Positions 16,068-24,998 of a DNA stretch of 46,861 bases are shown here, piece by piece (positions within the stretch are counted from its first letter, which is position 1; each line of letters opens with the position of its first letter). A model generated the notes under the pieces. It ran no database searches, was not told where the DNA came from, and saw only the letters and a program-made list of their open reading frames with translations. The position numbers and the translations under genes are program-made. Source of the stretch: JAPXRI01 sp033813635 (lineage in GTDB: Bacteria; Bacillota; Clostridia; Oscillospirales; QAMX01); NCBI GenBank assembly GCA_033813635.1, contig JAPXRI010000019.1, positions 1 to 46,861 of the forward strand, written 5' to 3'.

Positions 16068-17585
16068 TCAGAAGTCCGAGACCGTGAGCGATTTTATTTT
16101 TAGCTCACCGGGTACTTCGAGCGCCAGAGTGGGGTCATCGTCGGGTAAAAACGAGCTGCAGAAGTAAATGCTGCCGCCGCAGGCCATGACTTCGACGCTT
16201 GTGCTGTCGGAAATCAGTGTCAAGTCGGCAAGCTTGTCAGGTAACGGCGCGGATTTGCCGTCGCAGGTGAGCGCGCTGCCGTCATATTCAATCCGAAAGC
16301 CGTTGAAGCGGATTGAAAACGGCCCGATTTGCGAAAAAACGATGTCGATAAGGCAGGCCTTGGAGCAGGGGAAAGCTTTCGTACCGTTGCTTCCGGAAAG
16401 GGATATATCTGTAAAGCTGTTTATTTTTACAGCACGGTTTCTCACTTCGGAAGCCGGGGCGACGGTCAGGCAGGCCCTGTTATCGAGCTTTTTCAGAGTC
16501 ATCTCCGTCGGAGTCGTCATCGAGGACCAGTAGGCAAGCGGAGAGGGGTCGATTGCATTCCAGCGTGTCCAGGCGATGCGGAGCCTGCGGCCGTCTGGGA
16601 CATCGGACCAGGTCTGGGAGGCGTAGCTGCTGCGGCCGTAATGGAGCCTTAACGGGTCGGGGCTGTCGGGGACGAATCTGCCCTCGACGATGTCGCCGGT
16701 CAGATATCTGTCGGATGCGCCCGAGAACACCCATTTCATCTTTCCCTCAAACGAAAGGGGGTAGAAATCGGGACATTCGCCGTCGCCGGGCAGGGTCAAT
16801 GTCTGCAGCGGGGACCAGTCCAGAAGGTTATCGGAGTGCAAGAGGGCGTACTCGATTCCGTCGAGGTAGAGTGCGCAGAAATAGCCGCCCCCGCCGTCGC
16901 GCACAACCTTCGGGTCTCTGTTTTCAGCCTTAATATGGGGGATGACGGGGTTTTTGTCGTACTTTTTAAAGGTGATGCCGCCGTCGGTGCTGTAGGCCAT
17001 GCACTGTGTGAAGTTCCGACCCTCGCTTAAAACGCTTTTGCCGCCGGCCGCGGTATAGAAAAGCAGAATCGGGTCGTCCTCTCCAGATTTCAGGCCGGAC
17101 GCGTTTTCATAGTCGACGATGGCGGAGCCGGAATACATTGTGCCGAGCTTGTCCGGGTAGAGCGCTATGCCGAATTCGGTCCAGTGGACCAGGTCCTCTG
17201 AGACCGCGTGCCCCCAGTGCATATTGCCCCAGCTGGAGCCGACAGGGTTGTACTGAAAAAACATGTGATAACGGCCTCGGTAATACAGAAGGCCGTTGGG
17301 GTCGTTATGCCAGCCTTTGTTCACCGTAAAATGGAACTTCGGGCGGTATTTTGACATCCTCTCGTCTTCGGAAAACTCGGGAGCGGGGCACACCGCGATT
17401 TTAGGGTTTTCGACGCCGTCGACGGTTATCGAAACACCGTCCGCGAATACGGGGTAATAATAGTAGCAGTCGGGATTTTCATCGTCGTAACGGACTGACA
17501 GATCAAAAATCAATTCGCCGTTTTTTATGAAGCGGAGCCTTTTTTCGGGAGCTTTGCTCCTTGTCGGGAGTTTTAAATAATACAT
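16068..17585 (-). CDS. Glycoside hydrolase family 32 (beta-fructosidase)
   Basis: GH32 enzyme of about 505 residues, hydrolysing beta-fructosyl bonds in sucrose, inulin or levan. The three catalytic motifs are present: WHNDPNG near residue 95 (nucleophile Asp), RDP near 223 (transition-state stabiliser) and ECPD near 270 (acid/base Glu). The C-terminal part should be the usual beta-sandwich. About 85 residues precede the first motif, an N-terminal extension seen in some levanase-like members. There is no signal peptide, so it should be cytoplasmic. The start at 17585 has AGGTGA just upstream; an upstream ATG (17633) lacks a site. No fructose transporter or kinase is adjacent, so physiological substrate is open. 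Confidence 0.9.
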   Translation of the reverse strand: MYYLKLPTRSKAPEKRLRFIKNGELIFDLSVRYDDENPDCYYYYPVFADGVSITVDGVENPKIAVCPAPEFSEDERMSKYRPKFHFTVNKGWHNDPNGLLYYRGRYHMFFQYNPVGSSWGNMHWGHAVSEDLVHWTEFGIALYPDKLGTMYSGSAIVDYENASGLKSGEDDPILLFYTAAGGKSVLSEGRNFTQCMAYSTDGGITFKKYDKNPVIPHIKAENRDPKVVRDGGGGYFCALYLDGIEYALLHSDNLLDWSPLQTLTLPGDGECPDFYPLSFEGKMKWVFSGASDRYLTGDIVEGRFVPDSPDPLRLHYGRSSYASQTWSDVPDGRRLRIAWTRWNAIDPSPLAYWSSMTTPTEMTLKKLDNRACLTVAPASEVRNRAVKINSFTDISLSGSNGTKAFPCSKACLIDIVFSQIGPFSIRFNGFRIEYDGSALTCDGKSAPLPDKLADLTLISDSTSVEVMACGGSIYFCSSFLPDDDPTLALEVPGELKIKSLTVSDF

Positions 17586-17655
17586 CACATCACCTGTAGT
17601 TTTATTATTATGCAAAATTGTGCAAAACCGCACGGGGTTTACGAGCTTTAATAAT

Positions 17656-17680
17656 AAAAGGGGCTGAAATCGCCCCTTTT
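17656..17680 (-). terminator. Terminator of the ABC/DUF1854 unit
   Basis: AAAAGGGGC (17656-17664) pairs with GCCCCTTTT (17672-17680) around a seven-base loop. On the minus strand it is followed by TTTTATTATT. It separates the ABC unit from the downstream GH32 gene on the same strand. Confidence 0.8.
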
Positions 17681-17688
17681 TTTCATAT

Positions 17689-19890
17689 TTAGCCTGCGTT
17701 TTTGGCCGGAGACGGCGAGCCGGCCATTTTTGTGGTCTGGCGCTGGGCCATTACAAGCTTGTAATAGACACCTTGCTTTTCGAGAAGCTCGTCGTGGGTG
17801 CCCATCTCGGCGATTTTCCCTTTATCTATGCAGATAAGCTTCGTCGCATGGCGCAATGTGGAGAGCCTGTGGGCGATGGCAAACGTCGTTCTGCCCTTGA
17901 CAAGGCGCTCGAGGGCCTCCTGAATCAGGTGCTCTGTTTCGGTGTCAAGGGAGGCTGTTGCCTCGTCGAGGATCAGTATCGCGGGATTCCGGAGCACCGC
18001 CCTGGCAATCGCGATGCGCTGGCGCTCGCCTCCGGAGAGGGAGAATCCGTTTTCGCCGATTTTCGTGTTGTAGCCGTCGGGCTGCTTTATAATGAACTCG
18101 TGGGCGTTCGCTATTTTAGTCGCGGCGAAGACCTCCTCGGGCAGCGCGCCTGGCTTGGCATAGGCGATGTTCTCGTAGATCGTCCCGGCGAACAGGAAGG
18201 TCTCCTGGAACACGACGCCGATGTTCTCGCGCAGCGTCTGCTGCGGGATGTCCCTGATGTCGTGGCCGTCAATCAGAATCCGTCCGCCGGTGACGTCGTA
18301 AAACCGCATTATCAGGTTGATCAGCGTGGACTTGCCGACGCCGGACGGGCCGACGATGCCGATCATCTCGCCGGGCTTAACATCGAAGCTGATGCCCTTG
18401 ATTACGGGTTCATAGCTGTTATACCCAAAGTACACGTCCTGAAACTCGATATGCCCGGTGATCTTAACATCTTCGGAGTTTTCTTTGTCCTCAACATCCT
18501 GCTCCTCATCCAATATCTCAAAGAGCTTGGAGGCCGAGGTAAAGAAGTTTGTCAGCTGCTGGGGGAGACGGGTCAGCGAGTTCAGAGGCGAGTAGATGTA
18601 GCCGAGGAAGGAGACGAACTGAATCAGCTCGCCGACCGTCATTTGGGCGCCGATGACGTCGGAGCCGCCGAAGTAGAGGATGATAAATTCGCCGCAGCCG
18701 ATGATAAAGCCGAGAATCGGATTCAGCGTCGCCCAGAGCTTTTCGTTCGAAATCATAACGTCCGAGAGCTTTCTGGAGACGTTTCTGTATTTATCCACCT
18801 CAAGCCTTTCAGTTCCGAAGCTCTTGACGACCCGGATGCCGCGGATGATGTCGTAAAGGATTGAGTTCGCGCGGGAGGCCCAGCGCCACTGGCTCTCGTA
18901 CCGGATACGGATGATCCGGCGGTATCCGGTGATTACCAGCGCGACAAAGGGCACGGGCAGATAGGCCCAGAGCGTCAGACGCCAGTTGACGATGAACATG
19001 ATGACGGTGACGATGATCAGAGACGTCAGCTGAAGGAGGACGGACTGCATCGTTCCCGTGATGAAGGACTGGACGACCGAGGTGTCGTAGGTGATTCTCC
19101 TCATCAGGTCGCCCGGGGTGCGCTTGGAAATCGAGTTGACGCTCATTGCCTGGACCTTGGAATAGGACAGGATGCGGAGGTCGTTGGAGAACAGGTTACC
19201 GACGCGCACGCTCCTGCGGTTGGCGTATATCGAGATCAGCGTGCTGGCGATGTAGCAGACGAAGATCATCGCGACCAGCAGCAGCGCGGAGGATACCGGT
19301 CCCTTCTGAGGAGCCAGATAGTTATCTACAAGATTTCTGTTGATGATCGGAATAACGATGTTGATTCCGCTCGCGACCATGTACAGGAAAACCACAAGGA
19401 TGATGGTTTTTATATAGGGCTTTACCAACTTGAGCAGGCGGCCGATGACGGAGCCCTTCTTAGCGCAGAACGGGCATGTGCTTGTTCCGTGGATCAGGCG
19501 TCTCCCGCATTTGAAGCAGATCTGTTCGTTTTCGTCGTTGGATTCCAGCCAGACGCCGTGCTCGTTGTGAATCGTTATCGCCTTTGCGAACTCGGCGAAG
19601 CGCTCGGAGTGCTTCCGGCTGAACCTTGCGATCAGCACCGGGGTCTCCCCGGTTTTCGCGTCGAGGTCGGCGCAGCCGACGCCGAGGTGAATTGCTGGCT
19701 CCGTTAGTGAGGAGATGTCGACGCTTTGGATCAGCTTTCCGTCGATATAGGTATTTATCTTTTCGCCGACGACGGCGACATAGCCTTCGTCGGTGGGGTT
19801 TCCGTCGAAATCCATATCGCAGGGGATGATATAGACGGCGTCCTTCAATTCCTCCGCCAGATTCTCCGGAGGATCAAACCTGAGTCTCAT
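17689..19890 (-). CDS. ABC exporter with N-terminal regulatory domain and zinc ribbon
   Basis: 733-residue fused ABC exporter half-transporter (ABCB/MsbA type). Residues 1-120 form a cytosolic beta-rich domain (GYVAVVGEKINTYIDGKLIQ) reminiscent of a bacterial PH-like fold. A zinc ribbon of two CxxC pairs follows (Cys 125, 128, 139, 142). Then come six membrane helices and an ATPase with Walker A GPSGVGKST, signature LSGGERQRIAIARA, Walker B ILILDEATAS and the H-loop IAHRLST. It is the last gene of a three-gene unit with a similar exporter and a DUF1854 protein, so the two exporters probably form a heterodimer. Cargo is unknown. Related DUF1854/ABC sets in other bacteria are labelled cyanophycin-metabolism-associated from gene context; no cyanophycin gene is seen here. 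Confidence 0.87.
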   Translation of the reverse strand: MRLRFDPPENLAEELKDAVYIIPCDMDFDGNPTDEGYVAVVGEKINTYIDGKLIQSVDISSLTEPAIHLGVGCADLDAKTGETPVLIARFSRKHSERFAEFAKAITIHNEHGVWLESNDENEQICFKCGRRLIHGTSTCPFCAKKGSVIGRLLKLVKPYIKTIILVVFLYMVASGINIVIPIINRNLVDNYLAPQKGPVSSALLLVAMIFVCYIASTLISIYANRRSVRVGNLFSNDLRILSYSKVQAMSVNSISKRTPGDLMRRITYDTSVVQSFITGTMQSVLLQLTSLIIVTVIMFIVNWRLTLWAYLPVPFVALVITGYRRIIRIRYESQWRWASRANSILYDIIRGIRVVKSFGTERLEVDKYRNVSRKLSDVMISNEKLWATLNPILGFIIGCGEFIILYFGGSDVIGAQMTVGELIQFVSFLGYIYSPLNSLTRLPQQLTNFFTSASKLFEILDEEQDVEDKENSEDVKITGHIEFQDVYFGYNSYEPVIKGISFDVKPGEMIGIVGPSGVGKSTLINLIMRFYDVTGGRILIDGHDIRDIPQQTLRENIGVVFQETFLFAGTIYENIAYAKPGALPEEVFAATKIANAHEFIIKQPDGYNTKIGENGFSLSGGERQRIAIARAVLRNPAILILDEATASLDTETEHLIQEALERLVKGRTTFAIAHRLSTLRHATKLICIDKGKIAEMGTHDELLEKQGVYYKLVMAQRQTTKMAGSPSPAKNAG

Positions 19891-19936
19891 TTTTCAAGAC
19901 CAGTCCTTTCTGTCCTTATCTGTAAAGCTTAAGACC

Positions 19937-20458
19937 TTACAGAAGATAAGGCTCGATACGTTTGAAATCGGCGCTCGGCATTTTGGACACATCGCTGATT
20001 TCGTACCTGTTGCCGTCGACGTCTACAATAATAATCCTTGCGCCGTCGTCGATACGCCGTATATTGTGCGTGGCGTCGCGGAGGGCGAACGATTTATGTC
20101 CGGCGTCCGTATCAACCTCAAAATACAGGAATCCGAGCTTTGCCTTGATCGAGGGGATTGCCGTTATCTTCGGGCAGAAGTAGCGCTTTTTCAGGTGCTG
20201 GCTGAGCAGCAGCGCCTGGTCCTCAGGAAACTCATAGAGGGAGCGGATCAGAAACAGCTCCTTGGATTCCATGTCCTGAACGGAGATATAATCGTCGGGC
20301 AGCTTAAAGGGCATCGCACGGTGGAGCTTGACGTTTTTGTACTTTACCCCATCGTAATCAAGACTTAAAAAATTGTCGTTTTCAATATAGAAACGCGCTT
20401 TAGCGGGGTCGATATAATTGACGTTCGCAAGCGCTTCAAGCGATATCCTGCTTTCCAT
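19937..20458 (-). CDS. DUF1854 family protein
   Basis: 173-residue soluble protein matching DUF1854 by its central stretch FALRDATHNIRRIDDGARIIIVDVDGNRYEI and the closing KMPSADFKRIEPYLL. It begins MESRISLEALANVNYIDPAK. No catalytic motif, signal peptide or membrane segment is evident. It lies between two ABC exporter genes, 20 bases after one and 46 before the other, with GGAGG seven bases before the ATG, so it is very likely co-expressed with them and may regulate or adapt the transporter. Recalled annotation of the family links it to cyanophycin gene clusters in Proteobacteria; whether that applies here is inference. Confidence 0.82.
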   Translation of the reverse strand: MESRISLEALANVNYIDPAKARFYIENDNFLSLDYDGVKYKNVKLHRAMPFKLPDDYISVQDMESKELFLIRSLYEFPEDQALLLSQHLKKRYFCPKITAIPSIKAKLGFLYFEVDTDAGHKSFALRDATHNIRRIDDGARIIIVDVDGNRYEISDVSKMPSADFKRIEPYLL

Positions 20459-20478
20459 ATCAATACCTCCAGAAAACC

Positions 20479-22788
20479 TTATTCCACGATAAATTTCAGC
20501 GCTTCCATCTGCAGATCATAGAGGCGTTTATAGATGCCGTCCTCTTTCTTAATCAGCTCGTCGTGCGTGCCGAACTCGACCACCCGGCCTTTGTCTATAA
20601 CCGCGAGAACATCCGCGTCCCGCAGCGTGGAAAGCCTGTGGGCGATCGCAATCGTGGTTCTTCCGGCCTGCAGCGCGGCGAGGGACTCCTGTATTCTGCG
20701 TTCGGTCTCGGTGTCCATCGCGGCCGTCGCCTCGTCCAGAATCAGGATGCTGGGATTCTGGATAATGGCTCTGGCGATCGAAAGGCGCTGACGTTCGCCG
20801 CCGGAAAGGCCCTGTCCGCCCGCGCCGATCCTTGTCTCATAGCCGTCCGGCAGCTTGATGATGAAGTCGTGGGCGCAGGCGGCTCTAGCGGCGTTGATAA
20901 CCTCTTCGATCGTGGCGTCGGGCCGGGCGTACCTGATATTGTCGGCGATCGAGCCGATGAACAGGTAGATATCCTGGGAGACGATGCCGATATTCCTGCG
21001 GAGGTCGCCCGTGAAGATGTCCTTCAGGTCGATGCCGTCGAGCGTGATCTTTCCCTCGCTCGGGTCGTAAAGCCTGGCCAGCAGGTTGACAAGGGTGGAC
21101 TTGCCGGCACCCGTCTTTCCCACGATGCCGAGCATCTGCCCGGATTTGACCGATAGCGTGAGATTGCGGATGACCGGCTTGCCCGGCTCGTATTCGAACA
21201 TTACGCCGTCGGCCTCAAAGTCACCCTTGAGCGTATCCATATGTACGGGGTTTTCGGCTTCGGGCAGGTCGGTTTTTGCGTCGATGACCTCAAATATGCG
21301 CTGGGAGCTGTCGATGCAGCTGGACCACCAGTCCGAGAGGTTTGTAAAGAAGTTCAGCGGCTCGAACAGCATGTTGAGGTATGCCGACAGCGTCATTAAA
21401 ATACCGACGGACATCTCGCCGCGGATTACGAACACCGTGCCGACGCCCAGAAGAAGGGACTGGGCGATGCGCATGATCAATCCGACAAGCGGGTAAGCCG
21501 TCGTAACCGTAAGCGCCAGCCTTGTGTAGGACGCATTGACTCTGCCGCTGTACTGCGCAAAACGGTTGCTCTCCGAGCCCTCCTGAGTGAATGCCTTGAT
21601 GACTCTCTGGCCGTAGAGCGCGTCGGACAGAAGGGAGCTCATCCTCGAGGAGTAGACCCAGTTGGCATGGTACATCCTGTGGAGGAAATGCATAATTATA
21701 GCGTAAGCCGTCACTATGATCGGTATGCTGGTAAAGACAATCAGCGTAAGCTTCCAGCTGATCATAATCATGCAGGTGAGAACGCCGATAAAGGTCGCGA
21801 CGCTGGTAAACAGATAGGGTATGCCGTGTATTAAGAAGTTGTATACGTTGTTTGCGTCGTCGTTGACGCGGGACATAAGCGAGCCCGTTTGCTTGCTGGT
21901 ATAGAAGCTCACGGAGAGGCGCTGCATCGCCGAGAAGATCATCAGCCGCATATCGTAGATGACCTTGGGCACTGTGCCGGCGATATAGCGGGCTTTCAGG
22001 ATGTTGAGCAGGTTCTGAAGTATGCGGACGACAATCAGCCCGGCGACCACGAGGCCGATCTGCCTGAACAGATCGATCCCGAAGTAGACGGTGTTGACGC
22101 TGCCGTTTTTATACAGGCTCTCGTTTACCAGGACCTTGTCGTAGATCAGCGCCGTGGAAAAGTACGGCGAGATAATACCAAAGCCCGTCGTCAACAGCAT
22201 AAAAAACATGATGATCAAAACCTGGGGGATGTATTTCTTAAAAAGACTCATCACTCTGAGCGTGAGCGATGATCTGTTGAGGCATTTCGGGCATACCTTC
22301 CGCGCGGGGTCCGGATAACGTGTGCCGCATTTCGGGCAGAAAAGCTCCGGCTCCTCGCCGACAGGGCCCTCATCCTTTTCGTTTTCGGTGTTGGCTTTTT
22401 TGTTGAAGTGCTTGGCAAAGATCTCAAACGCCGCGGATTTACCGATCGTGAAGTCCGCGATCTCCGTCAATTCTCCGTCTTTATCGGAGATAAGCCGGCC
22501 CACGGCGATCATCTGGTCGACATCGAGCCGGCCGATTTCCGATATGGGGCGCTCGGAGAAATCGGTCACGTCGAAGACAGCTTCCAGTTTCTTGGATTTT
22601 TCGGAGTACTCCACGTGCTCTCTTCCGGTCATGATGAAGAAGCTGTTGTCGTCAAACGCCAGGACCTGGTCGATCAGCGAGAGCTCCAGGTCCATATCGC
22701 CCTTCACATACCTGATAATTTTAGAAGGATCAACGCCGCGCTCCTGAAAACGAGCCGCGATATGGCGCGGCATTTTTGTATTATTCAA
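20479..22788 (-). CDS. ABC exporter with N-terminal regulatory domain and zinc ribbon (first of pair)
   Basis: About 769 residues. An N-terminal domain of some 140 residues (VKGDMDLELSLIDQVLAFDD) is PH-like by eye, followed by a zinc ribbon (CPKCGTRYPDPARKVCPKC, cysteines near 151, 154, 166, 169), six membrane helices and an ATPase with Walker A GKTGAGKST, signature LSGGERQRLSIARA, Walker B ILILDEATAA and IAHRLST. The best start is TTG at 22788 with GAGGTG seven bases upstream; an ATG five codons later (22773) and the longer frame to 22857 are alternatives. It heads the ABC-DUF1854-ABC unit. The matching architecture of the two exporters argues for a heterodimer. Exported substrate unknown. 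Confidence 0.87.
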   Translation of the reverse strand: MNNTKMPRHIAARFQERGVDPSKIIRYVKGDMDLELSLIDQVLAFDDNSFFIMTGREHVEYSEKSKKLEAVFDVTDFSERPISEIGRLDVDQMIAVGRLISDKDGELTEIADFTIGKSAAFEIFAKHFNKKANTENEKDEGPVGEEPELFCPKCGTRYPDPARKVCPKCLNRSSLTLRVMSLFKKYIPQVLIIMFFMLLTTGFGIISPYFSTALIYDKVLVNESLYKNGSVNTVYFGIDLFRQIGLVVAGLIVVRILQNLLNILKARYIAGTVPKVIYDMRLMIFSAMQRLSVSFYTSKQTGSLMSRVNDDANNVYNFLIHGIPYLFTSVATFIGVLTCMIMISWKLTLIVFTSIPIIVTAYAIIMHFLHRMYHANWVYSSRMSSLLSDALYGQRVIKAFTQEGSESNRFAQYSGRVNASYTRLALTVTTAYPLVGLIMRIAQSLLLGVGTVFVIRGEMSVGILMTLSAYLNMLFEPLNFFTNLSDWWSSCIDSSQRIFEVIDAKTDLPEAENPVHMDTLKGDFEADGVMFEYEPGKPVIRNLTLSVKSGQMLGIVGKTGAGKSTLVNLLARLYDPSEGKITLDGIDLKDIFTGDLRRNIGIVSQDIYLFIGSIADNIRYARPDATIEEVINAARAACAHDFIIKLPDGYETRIGAGGQGLSGGERQRLSIARAIIQNPSILILDEATAAMDTETERRIQESLAALQAGRTTIAIAHRLSTLRDADVLAVIDKGRVVEFGTHDELIKKEDGIYKRLYDLQMEALKFIVE

Positions 22789-23364
22789 GGCATTGCACCT
22801 CTTTTTTAAGCAAAATAATAGTCGCAGATAACAACAAGCCGTTTGGGCTTTTTGCATCTGCGAGTGCCAACTTTAGCATTTAGATGAAACAAACCGTTCC
22901 TTGGTTATGCGCGGGCATAAATCAAAGGAGGTCACAGCAGATACAATTCCATTATTGTCGCTAAAAACAGTGACAGGGGTTTCGCTTTACACTGCTCCCA
23001 CGACCTATTTAATTGAACAGACTATGAGTTCCTCCTATGGAATAGGTTGGTTCCATACTTGATTAAATTAATTTGCGAAAGTCCGAAAACTGTCCGCCTA
23101 AAGCCGCTATCAACTTAGCGGTAATTTATAAACACTATGAGCATTTTAAAGGAATATTCAGGGAATGTCAAGCAAATAGGGGTGAAAAGTTCAACCAATT
23201 AATAAATCATTTTGCACAAAAATATAGGTATGTTTTACAACGAAATGCACAAATACCGGCCCTCAGCGCCGCCTGCGGACTTGATTCTTCGGAGAGTTGA
23301 CCGACTCTGCCTTAGGGATTCAGATAGAGTATCGTTAAAAGCGTCAATGTTCTTTTTCATCTCG

Positions 23365-23399
23365 AAAAGCTCCCGGAACGCCCGAGTGGGAGGCTTTTT
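23365..23399 (+). terminator. Terminator-like hairpin in the non-coding stretch
   Basis: AAAAGC-TCCC pairs with GGGA-GGCTTTT with one bulged G, followed by T residues. It is roughly symmetric and could act on both strands. No plus-strand gene precedes it. Confidence 0.6.
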
Positions 23400-23470
23400 A
23401 AGGCCGGCGGGTACGCAGCGGACATCTTCGGGTAAATGCTTGCCACCAGACGGACGCGGCCTTTAAATGT

Positions 23471-23509
23471 ACCGCCGGAGAGCTGTATTTAAGCCCTCCG
23501 GCGGTTTTT
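23471..23509 (+). terminator. Plus-strand intrinsic terminator without an upstream gene
   Basis: ACCGCCGGAG (23471-23480) pairs perfectly with CTCCGGCGGT (23496-23505), followed by TTTTC. The T tract is on the plus strand only, so it does not serve the minus-strand ypeB gene next to it. Confidence 0.75.
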
Positions 23510-23565
23510 CTTTCCGTATATATCGCTTTGCTTTCGAAGCTAAGCGGTGTCCGAATTTCCGGACG

Positions 23566-24924
23566 CTACAGCGTCAGCGTTCCGTTTTCGTCCACGACCA
23601 GCAGGAAGATGTTCTGAGTCAAACCGGTTTTCGCGTCGATATAGACAAGGTAGGAGTTTCCGTTCGCGCCGGTGCATTTGAACTCGTAGCAGAGAATTTC
23701 GTTTTCGCCGGGGGAGGGGATGATGCAGAGCTTTGCGTCGCCCTCGGGCGTGAGTCCAGAGCTCAGTTTTCCCGCCGCGTCAGCGGAGGATATGGCGGGA
23801 GTCAGGTCGCGGCCGGACTTGTTGTTGTTAAGGTAGCCGCTGGCGTCCATGTATGTCACCTTGCCGGAGTCGAGGGCGACGCCGAGCTGGATGAGATCCG
23901 GGTAGACCACGACGCCGTTTTCGACATACTCGTAGTTGATATAACAGATACCTCCCGCTGTGTAGTGGTAAGACGAGAGCATGTCGGCATAGCCCTTGCT
24001 TGAGAGAAAGGCGGAGCCTACGGAGACGGCGTCTTCAGGGCTGATTGCCGCCGCGCCCGGGATATACGAACCGGAATAGGAGACGACATAACCGCCCACC
24101 GCCGTCACGGAGATATAGGACTCCGCGCCGTCATTGGTCGAGAACGTGTATACAACCTTGTCGCCCTCGGTTTTCGAGACAAACTCCAGCGCGGGCTTGG
24201 AGATCCCGAGAAAGTTAGCGGCCTTGCCCTGCGCAATGCTCTGGGATATCTCGGCATCCCCCTTCAGCAGGTATTGGGGGACGGTCTGGGTGATATGGCT
24301 GGAGTAAGGGCCGTCGTATATTAGCACCGGAGATTCGGGCATATTGGCTTCCATTGTGGAAATGCCGTCAGCGAAATTGGCAGGGGTGTTCTCCTCCGCG
24401 CTCTCCGCCTGCGACAGCACGTCGGTTGAGGAGGCCTGAAAGAAATTCTTATTGTTGACTTCCTGATACAGCGTCGAGAGCTCGGACGAAAGGGTGGAAG
24501 CGGTCTGGCTCATCGTACTCAGGGAAGAGAGCTCTTCCTCGGATATCTGGGTCCCGCCGGCGGCCTTCCGCGCGAGGGTGATCGAGAAATCGCCCACCTG
24601 GGTTATAAATTCGGAGGTTTTGTCCAGCGACATATCCGCAGTCGGCAGGATGGAGAGCGCGCTTTTGGCCGACTCGGAATAGCGGCTGATGTTGTTCGCA
24701 AGGGTCACCAGCAGCGGGCCGGAGTTCGCGTAGAGGCTCTTTGAGAGCTCGCTGTCGATTTTAGACATCGAGTCGCAGAGGTCGGTGAACGCCCTGCGGT
24801 AGGTGAGCTCGTAGGATCTTTTATACTCCGAGACCTTGATCCAGCCGGTCACGGCGAATATCACGGCGACGGTCAGCGCAGCAGCGGAAAATGTGACAAT
24901 GCGGATAAGCGTCGTTCGTTTCAT
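23566..24924 (-). CDS. ypeB: Germination protein YpeB
   Basis: 452-residue YpeB-like protein. In spore-formers YpeB is a membrane-anchored spore protein required to hold and regulate the cortex-lytic enzyme SleB. It has an N-terminal membrane anchor (IVTFSAAALTVAVIFAVTGW), a helical N-terminal domain to about residue 200, and PepSY-type repeats in the C-terminal half (ISPEDAVSVGSAFLSSKGY; YINYEYVENGVVVYPDLIQL; YLVYIDAKTGLTQNIFLLV). AAGGAG lies ten bases before the ATG. In Bacillus ypeB follows sleB; here the upstream same-strand gene is instead an acyltransferase-like protein and no sleB is in the window. Expression is expected in the forespore, though I did not identify a sigma-G promoter. 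Confidence 0.88.
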   Translation of the reverse strand: MKRTTLIRIVTFSAAALTVAVIFAVTGWIKVSEYKRSYELTYRRAFTDLCDSMSKIDSELSKSLYANSGPLLVTLANNISRYSESAKSALSILPTADMSLDKTSEFITQVGDFSITLARKAAGGTQISEEELSSLSTMSQTASTLSSELSTLYQEVNNKNFFQASSTDVLSQAESAEENTPANFADGISTMEANMPESPVLIYDGPYSSHITQTVPQYLLKGDAEISQSIAQGKAANFLGISKPALEFVSKTEGDKVVYTFSTNDGAESYISVTAVGGYVVSYSGSYIPGAAAISPEDAVSVGSAFLSSKGYADMLSSYHYTAGGICYINYEYVENGVVVYPDLIQLGVALDSGKVTYMDASGYLNNNKSGRDLTPAISSADAAGKLSSGLTPEGDAKLCIIPSPGENEILCYEFKCTGANGNSYLVYIDAKTGLTQNIFLLVVDENGTLTL

Positions 24925-24998
24925 GTGATTTCAGCTCCTTTATATGCCTTAAAAGCTGAAATTAGCTTTCCGCAAATCGGTAAAAATATTCAGCATTG

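Larger units (their letters stand above)
22789..23565. other. Gene-poor stretch with two terminator-like hairpins
   Basis: About 780 bases between the divergently placed-apart ABC unit and ypeB with no convincing protein gene. It contains inverted repeats at 23036-23057 (TATGGAA/TTCCATA) and 23104-23121 (CCGCTA/TAGCGG), and two hairpins with T tracts on the plus strand at 23365-23399 and 23471-23509. No known RNA family was recognised: I looked for tmRNA, RNase P, SRP and 6S hallmarks and found none. The left part must hold the promoter and leader of the ABC unit, but no clear promoter was found. Confidence 0.5.

Noticed and set aside
17773..18864. Long plus-strand frame of 363 codons inside the ABC exporter gene
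   Set aside because: It is antisense to the ATPase and membrane domain of a well-supported exporter and its translation shows no domain; such frames are common in GC-rich genes.
13202..23075. Shared AT-rich string TTGATTAAATTAATT near 13200 and near 23060
   Set aside because: Short, low-complexity and self-complementary; two copies 10 kb apart are not evidence of an element or attachment site.
23073..23300. 75-codon plus-strand frame in the non-coding stretch
   Set aside because: No ribosome binding site at the start, no recognisable motif, and mixed composition; the region is better explained as non-coding.
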